This document shows, one piece after another, positions 1 to 8,895 of a DNA stretch of 64,000 nt (its first letter is position 1; each line of letters opens with the position of its first letter). The notes beneath the pieces were generated by a model. The model was not told the DNA's origin. It saw nothing but the letters and a program-made list of their open reading frames with translations, and did not search any database. The translations under genes were made by a program, and so were the position numbers. The stretch spans positions 62,001 through 126,000 of the forward strand of contig CAKULN010000001.1 in NCBI GenBank assembly GCA_934667175.1, given 5' to 3'. Source of the DNA: an uncultured Bacteroidales bacterium (GTDB lineage Bacteria; Bacteroidota; Bacteroidia; Bacteroidales; UBA932).

Positions 1-492
1 GTGTCAGCGTCAACCAATGTCCTTGGCTGGGCTTACTATGGCACGGTAAATTTGAGCGCGGGCGTCAGTGTGGATAGGCATTTCTCCTTCGAGGCCGGAG
101 GACGATACAACCCATTCAGTTATCAAAGGCAATCGGGACTGACTGTTCGGAATCAGCAGAAGACTGCTTTTGCGGGTGTCCGTTATTGGCCGTGGTATGT
201 GTTCTCTGGATGGTGGATGGGAGTCAAGGGACAATGGTCGGAATATTCAAGGACGGGTATCTGGAGATATGCAGTTGAAGAGGGTACCGGATACGGCATC
301 GGGTTGTCCACCGGGTATACATGGATGATCAGTAAAAGATTTAATCTAGATTTCGGTATAGGAGGCTGGGGAGGTCGGTTGTACGATCATACTTTGTATC
401 ATTGCCTTAAATGTATGGAAATAAGAGAGTCTGGCCCGAAGAATTTCATCGCATTGGAGGATGTCTCCATTTCATTGATGATTATGTTCTAG
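1..492 (+). CDS. DUF3575 family outer-membrane protein, 5' partial
   Basis: The reading frame is open from the first base, so the signal peptide and first strands lie outside the window; the GTG at base 1 is probably an internal codon. The 163 visible residues show the DUF3575 pattern: an F-E-x-G-G-R-Y-N-P-F segment (about 30-39), an aromatic R-Y-W-P-W strand (61-65), G-x-x-x-G-x-S-x-G-Y-x-W (about 100-109) and a C-terminal phenylalanine typical of barrel proteins. Proteins of this family are small outer-membrane proteins, often encoded beside OmpA-like or fimbria-type lipoproteins, which is what follows 2 bp downstream. The exact job is unknown; a role in surface assembly of the lipoproteins encoded next is inference from context. 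Confidence 0.8.
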   Translation: MSASTNVLGWAYYGTVNLSAGVSVDRHFSFEAGGRYNPFSYQRQSGLTVRNQQKTAFAGVRYWPWYVFSGWWMGVKGQWSEYSRTGIWRYAVEEGTGYGIGLSTGYTWMISKRFNLDFGIGGWGGRLYDHTLYHCLKCMEIRESGPKNFIALEDVSISLMIMF

Positions 493-494
493 GT

Positions 495-2495
495 ATGAAT
501 TACGAAAGGATAACATTCATTGCCTCTGTGGCGATGGTGGCCGCTTTGATTATTACACCGTCATGTGCCACGCAGAAAAAACTCCAGAGGTTAAGAAACG
601 GAGAGACCCCTCAGGTTCAGTTGACGCTGGGCAATCAACCGGATTATCTACCGAAAGTGGATGAGAAATCAAATGTCACTAGAGACACTCTTAAGGTAAA
701 GGATGATGACGGAAAGGAACTGATTGTTATGAAGGCCATCAAGGATGAAGAGTCAGGAGAGATGGTTGCAACGGAGGAAATTCAGGCTGCGAAAATCACG
801 GCTAGGTTCCGAAATGTCGCGGAGAGGAATGGAAAGGTTGATCTGGCTTTTCAGGTGATCGTCCCACAATCCATGAGAGACAGCCGTTGGCAACTCCGGT
901 TTTATCCTGATATGTTCTTGCTAGGAGACAGTGTACGTCTGGATCCTGTGATAATAACCGGGGCTGCATATCGTAAGGCGCAGCTGCGCGGCTATCAGAT
1001 GTATGAAAAGTTCCTCTCGAAAATAGTTAATGATTCCACCAAATTTATAAATGTCAGGCAGTTGGAAATATTCCTAAAAAGATATATTCCTCAGGTTTTT
1101 TCCTATAAGACAGACACTTCATTCGTTTCGGAACAGGAATTTTACTCCGCCTATGGGGTCAGTGAGAGACAGGCTGTAGAGCACTATACCAACCGTTTCG
1201 CAAAGAACTTGAATGAACGGCGTAAAGCTAAAATGGACAAAATGCACAGGAAATATATCAAGGCTCCGATAGTCACGGAGGGAATTCGTCTTGACACCGT
1301 CATGATCAGTGATGACGGAGAGTTCATCTATAATTATGTACAGACCATTAGCACAAGGCCGAAGCTGAGGAAGGTCGACATCGTCCTAAGCGGAGAGATT
1401 TACGAGCAGGACAAACGCTTGTATAATATTCCCCGCGGCGAGCCTTTGACATTCTACATCAGTTCCATTTCGGCGTTTGTTGACAACACGGAGCGCTATC
1501 TGACCAAGGTCGTTGAGAGGAGGGCGATGGCCAATACCGAAAGCCGGATAGATTTTGAATTGGGAAAATCAGACATAAAACCTGAATATGGGCGAAATCT
1601 TGAGGAGATCGCGATGATAGAGAGGACCCTCGCCTCGTTGGTCGAGAACAGCACCTATGACCTTGACTCCATAACAGTAAGGGCGACGGCGTCTCCGGAA
1701 GGCCCCTATGCCGTCAACAGGCGTCTGGCGCAACACCGCTCGGAATCGGTGTCTTTCTGGTTCGGGAAGTATGTGAAATCCTACAGGGATTCTCTTGTGT
1801 CGGCCAGAGGTGTGTTCGCCGAGCTTGGAAGCGATTCTTTCAAAGACGCTTCAGGTGGCTTGACGGATGTCGTGTTCACTCCGCGTTGCATCCCTGAAAA
1901 CTGGGAGGACCTGAAAGCGTTGGTGGCCTCAGACATTGTCATGAATGAGAATCAGAAAGAGGAGTTCGCTAAGATTTGTGAGAGTGTGACGGATTTGGAC
2001 AGAAGAGAGGCCATGTTGAGGCAGTGTACATTCTACAACTACATAAAGGAAACTCTTTATCCAAGATTGAGAACTGTGAAATTTAATTTTTATCTTCATC
2101 GTAAGGGCATGATTAAGGATACCGTCCACACAACCGTTGTCGATAGTTTGTACATGGAAGGGGTTCAAGCGCTCCGCGACATGGATTATGCATCGGCTAT
2201 TTCACGTCTTCTTCCGTATGAGGATTTCAACGCAGCTGTAGCCTGTGTTGGAATGGACAGAAACGCGACTGCCATGAAAATCCTTCTGTCGCTACCAGCT
2301 TCGGACAAGGTGAATTATCTCCTGGCCATTCTGTATTCAAGGACAGGTGACTATCAGAATGCCGTTGACCGTTATCTCAAGGCTTGTCGACAGAACCCGT
2401 CCTTTGTGTTCAGAGGGAATCTTGACCCTGAGATCTATGTGCTGATCAAGACTTACGGGCTTAATTCACAGGAGGATGACACAGTGTTTGAGTGA
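495..2495 (+). CDS. OmpA-like domain lipoprotein of a DUF3575-type surface locus
   Basis: The start chosen is the ATG 2 bp after the upstream stop; an in-frame ATG at 411 would put 28 residues inside the previous gene and ahead of the signal sequence. The 666-residue product begins with a lipoprotein signal (hydrophobic stretch ending I-T-P-S-C, Cys about 24). The middle holds strand-rich sequence without a clear family. Around residues 385-440 there is an OmpA-like peptidoglycan-binding region, with A-S-P-E-G and N-R-R-L-A-Q-x-R-S-E-S-V resembling the N-x-x-L-S-x-x-R-A-x-x-V helix of that family. The last about 110 residues look like TPR helices (A-V-D-R-Y-L-K-A). Lipid anchor plus OmpA fold suggests attachment between outer membrane and cell wall. 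It sits in a tight run of five surface genes and may anchor the products downstream. Confidence 0.7.
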   Translation: MNYERITFIASVAMVAALIITPSCATQKKLQRLRNGETPQVQLTLGNQPDYLPKVDEKSNVTRDTLKVKDDDGKELIVMKAIKDEESGEMVATEEIQAAKITARFRNVAERNGKVDLAFQVIVPQSMRDSRWQLRFYPDMFLLGDSVRLDPVIITGAAYRKAQLRGYQMYEKFLSKIVNDSTKFINVRQLEIFLKRYIPQVFSYKTDTSFVSEQEFYSAYGVSERQAVEHYTNRFAKNLNERRKAKMDKMHRKYIKAPIVTEGIRLDTVMISDDGEFIYNYVQTISTRPKLRKVDIVLSGEIYEQDKRLYNIPRGEPLTFYISSISAFVDNTERYLTKVVERRAMANTESRIDFELGKSDIKPEYGRNLEEIAMIERTLASLVENSTYDLDSITVRATASPEGPYAVNRRLAQHRSESVSFWFGKYVKSYRDSLVSARGVFAELGSDSFKDASGGLTDVVFTPRCIPENWEDLKALVASDIVMNENQKEEFAKICESVTDLDRREAMLRQCTFYNYIKETLYPRLRTVKFNFYLHRKGMIKDTVHTTVVDSLYMEGVQALRDMDYASAISRLLPYEDFNAAVACVGMDRNATAMKILLSLPASDKVNYLLAILYSRTGDYQNAVDRYLKACRQNPSFVFRGNLDPEIYVLIKTYGLNSQEDDTVFE

Positions 2496-2535
2496 TACGA
2501 CCAAGAAATTTAAAATGAATTATATTGATTAAGAT

Positions 2536-5100
2536 ATGTTTCGTAGGATTATATTGATAGTCACGGTCCTTGCATTGACCTGCGGCTGTAAAGACACTTG
2601 GCTAGACAGGATGTGGATGAGCAATGTCGCGCATGAGGACTCGATAGAGGAGAACGCCCTGAGGCTGGCCCGGTTGCAGGGCATCTGTGACTCGTTGGAC
2701 AGGGAGATGGCGTCGTTGCGGACATTGGCCAAGGCGATAGACGAGAAGGATTACATAACCGGCATTGATTCTGTCCGGGAGAACGGAAAGACGGTCGGGT
2801 ATCTTATAGAGTTTAAATATAACGCCTCTGTAAGAATATCCTATGGCCGCGACGGTGAAGATGGCCGGCCAGGTTCGGACGGGAAGGACGGCATGGACGG
2901 AAAGGACGGTGCCGTCCCTTCAATAGGCATGACCTTGTCACAGGACGGCAGATATTGCTGGACGGTAAACGGCAAGGTGGTTTTGGATGACGCGGGAAAC
3001 CCGGTTTATGTGGAGGGTAAGGATGCGGTCACGCCACAATTCAAGTCGGAGAACGGGACGTGGCTTGTCTCTTATGATGACGGGAACAACTGGACCCGGC
3101 TGGGACGGTCAGAAGGATCCGCCGGAGACTCGATGTTCAAGGACGTGATAATCACTGACACGGAGGTACGTTTCATATTGTCCGGCGGCACGGAGTTCAC
3201 ATTGCCACGCTTCGCGCGGTTGACAATTGATTTTGATGTGGACGGCGGCGAATCTGGGATAGAGGCCGGAAGAAGCATCCAGGTCAGGTACACGTTGAAT
3301 CATGCTACACCAACAACCGTCGTGACCGTGGCGTCGGATGGAAACTATAAGGCGAAAGTCGTAAAGGACACGCCCACGACGGGGACAATCCTGATCACCA
3401 GTCCGAAGCATTACGAGGACGGACATGTGACCGTCATAGTCACCGATGGCTCTGGGTACACGTTTTCAAGGGTCATAAACTTCTATGAGCGGAAGGTCTC
3501 TTTCCCTAACGGGTTGAGCTATGTCGTTGCCGCGCAGGGAGGGACCGTCACTATACCGTTGACCACGAATTTTGAATATGACGTTGACTTCCTTGACCCG
3601 GACTCCCGGACGTGGCTGGATTTCAAGACCACGACGAGGGCCGATGTCAGGAGATATGAGATCACATTGCAGGCCAGGATGAACATGTCGTTCGAGGGAC
3701 GGACCGCGGAACTTGGACTGTTCGCCAAAAATGAACCGGGCAACGCCCTGTGGAAGATTGTGGTCACGCAATCTCCGGCAAGGTTCGAGTTGTCACAGGA
3801 CAGGTTCATGCTGGACGCATCCGGAAAGACGTTCTCTGTGCCGATAAAATCTACATCCGGATTGTCCATTGTAACGGACGGCTCCGAATGGATGAAAGTC
3901 GGCCGGAATTCAGACAATGACATTGACTATCAGTTGTCTTTTTCGGTTGGCCGGAACACATCTGGGACAAGAAGGACCTCTGTCGTCGGTTTGTTCAGCT
4001 CGGACGGGACTGTCAGCCTTGGAAGAATAAGCGTGACCCAGGTCACCGAGGGGGAGGAGAATCCTGACAACATGATATTCAAGGTCAGGGCGAGTTACGC
4101 CAATGGGTTCAATGTCCAGCTTCCATTAAGCGGCAAGGTAGATTGCACGATCGACTGGGGAGACGGAAGTGAGCCGGAAAGAATCACCGGCAGGTCACCG
4201 AAGCATTCCTATCCATCCGTTGTCTCAGACTACATTGTCAAGATATCAGGCAAGGTGACATCACTTAACTCTTCCGGGATATCCGTTCCCACGATAACAG
4301 AGGTCCTTCAGTGGGGCTATACCGGTCTGACAAGTATGGATAACGCTTTTTCGAGCAGTGCCTTGTTGGAAAGGATCCCAGGAGACACAAACGGGGCTTT
4401 TTCGGAAGTTACATCATTCTCTTGGGCTTTTAGCAACTGTATCAGGTTGAAATCTATTCCAGAGGATTTGCTGGCGTTCTGCACAAAGATTACATCTCTT
4501 AGTGGCACGTTCAGTAATTGTACGTTACTTGAGAGTGTGCCGGGAAAACTACTCAATAACGCAAGGGCATTAACACGTGTTGATGGTTTGTTTGAAGGGT
4601 GCTCGGCTCTTTCCGCTATTCCTGATGAACTTTTTACGGCCAATAGTGAGTTGACATCGTTTTCCACTGTGTTCAGACACACCGCGATAAAGACAATACC
4701 AAAAGGTCTTCTTAGAAATTGTCCTAAAATCAAGGCATTTTCTCGTAGTTTCAGTTACTGCACATCGTTGACAGCTGTTCCGGACGATCTGTTTTCATAT
4801 TGTCACGATGCGGATAATTTTTGGCAGACCTTCTGTGGCTGTTATAACCTAAAGGAATTGCCGGTTAACGCATTTGATAATAACCGGAAAATCAGAATGT
4901 TCCAAGAGGTTTTCATGTTCTGTCACATAGAGGGAGAATCTCCATATACAATAATCAACGGCAGGAAGATTCACATGTATGAAAGGTATTTTGAGCCAGA
5001 CTATTTTGCAGGAATAACGAACACCCATTCATACAACAGATCATACACAAGCAATAATTTCACAGACAAAGACAATATCCCTGTTAACTGGAAAAATTAG
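2536..5100 (+). CDS. Large surface lipoprotein: coiled coil, collagen-like tract, BACON-like domains, BspA/DUF285-type repeats (copy 1)
   Basis: The 854-residue product starts with a lipoprotein signal (T-C-G-C, acylated Cys 18 or 16). A charged helix about 35-70 is followed by a collagen-like G-x-D tract at about 104-127 and then a domain with two W-rich motifs (Y-C-W-T-V-N-G near 148, N-W-T-R-L-G near 185), an arrangement matching the DUF4988-type N-terminus. Beta-rich segments about 230-510 resemble BACON or Ig-like modules. At about 536 there is a D-W-G-D-G-S motif as in PKD-like domains. From about 590 to 800 come repeats of about 24 residues with the pattern F-x-x-C-x-x-L-x-x-I-P-x-x-L-F, typical of BspA/DUF285 leucine-rich proteins. 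It is a surface-exposed binding protein by architecture; the ligand is unknown. The next gene is a full-length paralogue. Confidence 0.85.
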   Translation: MFRRIILIVTVLALTCGCKDTWLDRMWMSNVAHEDSIEENALRLARLQGICDSLDREMASLRTLAKAIDEKDYITGIDSVRENGKTVGYLIEFKYNASVRISYGRDGEDGRPGSDGKDGMDGKDGAVPSIGMTLSQDGRYCWTVNGKVVLDDAGNPVYVEGKDAVTPQFKSENGTWLVSYDDGNNWTRLGRSEGSAGDSMFKDVIITDTEVRFILSGGTEFTLPRFARLTIDFDVDGGESGIEAGRSIQVRYTLNHATPTTVVTVASDGNYKAKVVKDTPTTGTILITSPKHYEDGHVTVIVTDGSGYTFSRVINFYERKVSFPNGLSYVVAAQGGTVTIPLTTNFEYDVDFLDPDSRTWLDFKTTTRADVRRYEITLQARMNMSFEGRTAELGLFAKNEPGNALWKIVVTQSPARFELSQDRFMLDASGKTFSVPIKSTSGLSIVTDGSEWMKVGRNSDNDIDYQLSFSVGRNTSGTRRTSVVGLFSSDGTVSLGRISVTQVTEGEENPDNMIFKVRASYANGFNVQLPLSGKVDCTIDWGDGSEPERITGRSPKHSYPSVVSDYIVKISGKVTSLNSSGISVPTITEVLQWGYTGLTSMDNAFSSSALLERIPGDTNGAFSEVTSFSWAFSNCIRLKSIPEDLLAFCTKITSLSGTFSNCTLLESVPGKLLNNARALTRVDGLFEGCSALSAIPDELFTANSELTSFSTVFRHTAIKTIPKGLLRNCPKIKAFSRSFSYCTSLTAVPDDLFSYCHDADNFWQTFCGCYNLKELPVNAFDNNRKIRMFQEVFMFCHIEGESPYTIINGRKIHMYERYFEPDYFAGITNTHSYNRSYTSNNFTDKDNIPVNWKN

Positions 5101-5104
5101 CACA

Positions 5105-7594
5105 ATGAAAAGATTAATATTTACACTATTGATTGGTATCGCACTACTTCCTTGCTGTACCAACATAACTGACGAGATGAACAAGTCCAACCAGACGTTG
5201 GAGGAAAAGATCAAAGAGAATGCGGACAAGATCACGGCTCTTGAGAAAAAGTGCGAAGAGATGAATTTCAATCTTGATGCCTTGCAAAAGACAGTGCAGG
5301 CGTTGCAGGAGAATGATTTTATCAAATCAATAACACCACTTTATGACAAGGATGGAGTAACCGTCATCGGTTACAGGATTTCTTATGTCAAAAGTGGAGA
5401 GATCAGTGTTTACGCCGGCAAAAACGGCAAGGACGGAGATGACGGCAAGCCAGGGAAACCTGGCAACGATGGAGTGGATGGCCACTCTCCATTGGTAGGA
5501 ATAGCCAAGGGGGACGATGGGGTATATTATTGGACCCTTGATGGGGAATGGATGTTGGATAAGGACAAGAAGCGCATAAAAGCGGAAGGGAAAGATGGCG
5601 CGATCCCTCAATTCCGTATCACTGATGAATATTGGGAAATCTCCTACAATGGTGGGAAGGATTGGACCAGGTTAGGCAAGGCGACAGGAGCCGACGGGAC
5701 ATCGTTCTTCGAAAACGTGTCGAACTCCGAGGACGACGTGACATTGACGCTGGTAGATGGATCTGTCATCACCATCCCTAAGTATAAAAAGCCAGTGATT
5801 AAGTTCAGCATAGAGGACAACGAGACCGGTGCGGCTTCCGGCATCGATGTCATTGTGGATTACCAGATTTCCAATGCTTCTGCCGGCACGATACTATCCG
5901 TCTCCTCTGATGGCAACTACGCCGCCAGAATTGTCAGGGACACCCGCTTGTCAGGCAAGTTGATAATAACCCCTCCGACTCCATATGCGGATGGTTTTGT
6001 GAATGTCATCATAACAGACGACAATGGCTATTCACAGGTTGAGGTCATTAATTTCCATCAGAATCTGATTTCTTTTGCGGAAGGGATGGAGTATCAGATC
6101 CCACCAGAAGGCGGCATCGTTGAAATTCCATATAGTCTAAATTTTGACCAAGAGGTCAGGACGACATCAGATTGGTTGAAGATTGTTCCGACAACACGCA
6201 CTGAAATGAGGAATGAGTCCATAAAAGTGTCCGCTGACAAAAATGAACTATTCCGTAGCAGACAGGCAGTCCTTAGGATTTATGCCAAGACAAATCCGAA
6301 TCAGCCCTATGCTGAGATAACCATCAACCAATCATCCGCTTACTTCACTTTGAGCCAGAGCAATTTCGCGCTCTCTGAAGCGGGAGGAACCATCTCAGCC
6401 AAGGTAACATCCTCTTTGGGATTGAGCGTTTCGGTTGAGGATTCGGTTGACTGGATAACATGTTCGCTCAGTGAACCGGAAGGCAATGACTATGTGCTGA
6501 CTGCATCCGTGTCGCGTAACTCAACGGGTGTCAAGCGGTTCGCAAAGATCATTTTATCTGATCAGTCGCGATCTAAAGAGCTTGGAACAATCGTGGTCGT
6601 ACAACAATCAGGACTCTCGGAATCCATTGAAGACATGGTGTTCACCGTTAGGGCCAATTATCCTAATGACTTCACATCAGTGCTGCCTTTATCCGGTAAG
6701 ATAGACTGTTATGTTGACTGGGGAGACGGAAGTGTGGAATACTACAAATCGGCTCCAGTTTCCCATAAATATAATGTTGATGAACCAACCTCTTTCAAAG
6801 TCATTGTTTCCGGGACCGTTACTGAATTGAGGTCGAGCGGAGCCCCTTCCGTTGTCGAAGTAAATCAATGGGGAAAAACAGGATTGGTGAGTATGCGTGG
6901 AGCTTTCGAGCGTAATACTCTCCTCCAATATGTCGCTGACAACACAGCGGATTCTTTTGCTGTGGTGAAAGATTTTAGCAGTGCTTTCTCGAATTGCATC
7001 AATCTTAAGAGAATCCCGGCTAAATTGTTTGATGGATGCTTTGAAGCATCAACATTTGATAGTACATTTTCGGGATGTCCTTTAATTACGGAAATCCCGT
7101 CAAAACTATTTCATGCTTGTAATAATGCTATCCGATTTGAATCTGTATTCGCAGATTGTACGTCACTTTCAATAATCCCTGAAGATATTTTTAGTAATTG
7201 TACAAGTATGGTCAACATATGGTCCGGTTTCAACAATTGTCAATCCCTAAAGGCTCTCCCTGAATCATTATTCTCTGATTGTCCAAATCTCGAATATATT
7301 GGGCGCATTTTCGAGGACTGTTATAATCTATCCACAGTCCCGGTAGGCATATTTGATAACAATCGAAAGTTGACAAACATCACTGGAGCATTTTTGTATT
7401 GTACTTCCTTGAAAGGAGAATCACCTTACACGATAATTGGAGGGAAAAAGTATCATTTGTATGAAAGGAATGATGCTCCGGATTATTTCTCTCCGATAAT
7501 AAATATGCAAGGATTGTTCTATGGCTCTTACCGCAACCTTGATGATAAGGACAGTATTCCAGAAATATGTTCTAGCGTTCATCCTAACAGTTAA
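5105..7594 (+). CDS. Large surface lipoprotein: coiled coil, collagen-like tract, BACON-like domains, BspA/DUF285-type repeats (copy 2)
   Basis: This 829-residue paralogue of the preceding gene starts 4 bp after it, so the two are surely cotranscribed. Signal sequence with L-L-P-C-C (Cys 17 or 18); a stronger heptad coiled coil at about 25-75 (E-E-K-I-K-E-N-A-D-K-I); G-K-N-G-K-D-G-type collagen tract at about 105-126; the same W-rich domain (Y-Y-W-T-L-D-G, D-W-T-R-L-G-K); beta-rich modules about 240-510; D-W-G-D-G-S near 536; then about seven repeats F-x-x-C-x-x-L-x-x-I-P to about 790. Domain order and lengths match copy 1 from end to end, but sequence has diverged most in the repeat region, which is also visibly richer in A and T than the 5' half. 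This fits an old tandem duplication with diversified ligand-binding faces. Confidence 0.85.
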   Translation: MKRLIFTLLIGIALLPCCTNITDEMNKSNQTLEEKIKENADKITALEKKCEEMNFNLDALQKTVQALQENDFIKSITPLYDKDGVTVIGYRISYVKSGEISVYAGKNGKDGDDGKPGKPGNDGVDGHSPLVGIAKGDDGVYYWTLDGEWMLDKDKKRIKAEGKDGAIPQFRITDEYWEISYNGGKDWTRLGKATGADGTSFFENVSNSEDDVTLTLVDGSVITIPKYKKPVIKFSIEDNETGAASGIDVIVDYQISNASAGTILSVSSDGNYAARIVRDTRLSGKLIITPPTPYADGFVNVIITDDNGYSQVEVINFHQNLISFAEGMEYQIPPEGGIVEIPYSLNFDQEVRTTSDWLKIVPTTRTEMRNESIKVSADKNELFRSRQAVLRIYAKTNPNQPYAEITINQSSAYFTLSQSNFALSEAGGTISAKVTSSLGLSVSVEDSVDWITCSLSEPEGNDYVLTASVSRNSTGVKRFAKIILSDQSRSKELGTIVVVQQSGLSESIEDMVFTVRANYPNDFTSVLPLSGKIDCYVDWGDGSVEYYKSAPVSHKYNVDEPTSFKVIVSGTVTELRSSGAPSVVEVNQWGKTGLVSMRGAFERNTLLQYVADNTADSFAVVKDFSSAFSNCINLKRIPAKLFDGCFEASTFDSTFSGCPLITEIPSKLFHACNNAIRFESVFADCTSLSIIPEDIFSNCTSMVNIWSGFNNCQSLKALPESLFSDCPNLEYIGRIFEDCYNLSTVPVGIFDNNRKLTNITGAFLYCTSLKGESPYTIIGGKKYHLYERNDAPDYFSPIINMQGLFYGSYRNLDDKDSIPEICSSVHPNS

Positions 7595-7633
7595 TATTAC
7601 AAATACTACAAACATCGTAAGTATCGAATAATC

Positions 7634-8254
7634 ATGAGACACATCAAACATCTAACATTCATTGCGGTGGTCGTCCTCGCGGCCATCGCACTCTCTTCCT
7701 GCGGCAAGGAGAGTCCGGAAAGTTCCAACGGCATCATCGGGACTTGGCAAAACCTTAAGATTGAATATGTGTTTAACGGGGAGAAGATCGGTTCTGAGGA
7801 TTTGTCCGGTGTGAACTATCCGAAGATGGCTTTCGGGGAGGATGGCTATATGGAGACGATAGCGGAGATGGATGGCGAAGATTCTGGACTTCCGGTTTCG
7901 GTTCCATATTACTACTCTTCAAAAGATAAAACTCTGACATTGACACTTATGGTCTTCAAGTACGTGATGACGGTGGAGAACCTGACATCTACAGATCTGG
8001 TTCTGACTCTTGACTATACCAGAAACAGCGCACTTTTCGGGGGCAGTACCGTCGGGAAAGCCGTGGACACTTACAAAGGCGTGAAAATCTACGAATATGA
8101 AGACGATGGGATCAGTATTGGTTTCTGCTATAAGGCCAATGGCAAGGTCATTCCGTGCGACAAGATGTCCGAAGACGACATCGACGGCACTTTCACAGGA
8201 GACATAAACTGCTATTACGACAAGTCCACCGCTTATTTCATGAGGGTGAAATAG
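7634..8254 (+). CDS. Lipocalin-like lipoprotein
   Basis: The 206-residue product has a lipoprotein signal ending L-S-S-C-G (Cys 23). After a short linker it carries the I-I-G-T-W-Q motif (about 35-40) that opens many Bacteroidales lipocalin-like domains, then alternating beta-strands with K-D-K-T-L-T-L-T-L and D-L-V-L-T-L, as expected of a small barrel. The C-terminal about 50 residues carry a pair of cysteines (F-C-Y and I-P-C) and an acidic stretch. It lies 39 bp after the second large surface lipoprotein and is the last gene of the island. Function unknown; an accessory surface or periplasmic binding protein is inference. Confidence 0.7.
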   Translation: MRHIKHLTFIAVVVLAAIALSSCGKESPESSNGIIGTWQNLKIEYVFNGEKIGSEDLSGVNYPKMAFGEDGYMETIAEMDGEDSGLPVSVPYYYSSKDKTLTLTLMVFKYVMTVENLTSTDLVLTLDYTRNSALFGGSTVGKAVDTYKGVKIYEYEDDGISIGFCYKANGKVIPCDKMSEDDIDGTFTGDINCYYDKSTAYFMRVK

Positions 8255-8282
8255 GGGCGAGCATCGCGGTTTATATATTCAC

Positions 8283-8306
8283 GTCGCTTCGACAAGCTCA
8301 GCGACC
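8283..8306. repeat. Copy of the dispersed GTCGCT...AGCGAC palindromic repeat
   Basis: An imperfect palindrome with arms GTCGCT and AGCGAC around TCGACAAGCTC. The same core recurs at 13540-13712, 22571-22726 and 38255-38385 in this window. It lies 28 bp after the stop of the lipocalin-like gene. Confidence 0.75.
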
Positions 8307-8334
8307 GAAGGTTTGGCTCTGCGGTCTGGTTGTC

Positions 8335-8419
8335 GTTTGTCCGGGGAAACGCTTGCATAGCCGGACAAACCGGCAGCGAAATGAGTCTTGTCCGGTGAGA
8401 GTGGGAATTTACCGGACAA
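8335..8419. repeat. Two adjacent hairpins built from TTGTCCGG / CCGGACAA
   Basis: Arms 8335-8344 (GTTTGTCCGG) and 8361-8370 form a perfect 10-bp stem with a 16-nt loop. Arms 8388-8396 (TTGTCCGGT) and 8411-8419 form a perfect 9-bp stem with a 14-nt loop. The core word therefore occurs four times in alternating orientation within 85 bp. This could be paired protein-binding sites or a REP-like element; no T-run follows either stem, so a simple terminator is less likely. It belongs to the 331-bp gap 8255-8585, in which I see no gene. Confidence 0.7.
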
Positions 8420-8460
8420 AATCATACTGAATGAAAGTACTTCTCCGCTCGTGGGGGGGC

Positions 8461-8537
8461 GGTGCCAGGAGGCCACAGGGGCCATTCACCCGGATAGGGC
8501 GCGCGAAGCGCGTAGGCCCCTGTGGCCTTTTGGCACC
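8461..8537. repeat. Long imperfect palindrome with nested inner hairpin
   Basis: The arms 8461-8483 (GGTGCCAGGAGGCCACAGGGGCC) and 8515-8537 match over 23 bp with two mismatches. Inside lies a second perfect stem, CGCGC at 8500-8504 and GCGCG at 8508-8512, around GAA. The whole would fold as a GC-rich cruciform. It lies between the convergent ends of the lipocalin-like gene and the parDE remnant and is followed by TTTTCCCC on the + strand, so it may act as a two-way terminator. Length and nested structure are also compatible with a palindromic mobile repeat. Confidence 0.7.
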
Positions 8538-8585
8538 GGTTTTCCCCTGATCCGAAAAAACTGATCCCTTGATATTTTTTGATTG

Positions 8586-8895
8586 CTATTTCATAGTTTG
8601 TGGAGAATGCCGCTTGAAATCCATTCTCTCGTGCAGGATGCGGACAATCAGGATGTTGCCTTGCGGACGGATCGTGTAGAAGATTATGTGATGCCCACAG
8701 TGGAGTCCATACAAGTCAGACATGATTTCATCATACCTTTTTGACATGGACTTGGATAACAGGAGGTTGCAGGCTGAAATTAACTTGTTGTAATATTCAT
8801 CAGCCTGCTTTTCCGACCAGGTCTTTTACCGTGTATCGCCATATTGATGTCAAGTCCTCTACGGCTTTTCGGGAGTATTCCAGTTTCTTAGCCAT
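8586..8895 (-). pseudogene. parE: parE-type toxin gene broken by a single-base frameshift
   Basis: Read from the ATG at 8895 the frame gives [15 protein letters not shown], then I-W-R-Y-T-V-K-D (25 codons), and runs into a stop seven codons on. One extra C (base 8820 in this strand's sense) explains it: dropping it restores W-S-E-K-Q-A-D-E-Y-Y-N-K-L and a continuous frame through H-H-I-I-F-Y and I-V-R-I-L-H-E-R-M-D to the stop at 8586, a complete RelE/ParE toxin of about 102 residues. Its ATG overlaps the antitoxin's stop (ATGGCTAA), the usual coupled arrangement. The toxin is inactive if the frameshift is real; a sequencing error or programmed shift cannot be excluded, though there is no slippery homopolymer. 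Confidence 0.85.

Noticed and set aside
1..8254. Integrative element or phage origin for the surface island
   Set aside because: No integrase, transposase, relaxase or att-like duplication is visible; only lower motif density and adjacent palindromes hint at acquisition.
8155..8430. 91-codon + strand frame after the lipocalin-like gene
   Set aside because: Out of frame overlap, Arg/His-rich, and translates the dispersed repeat.
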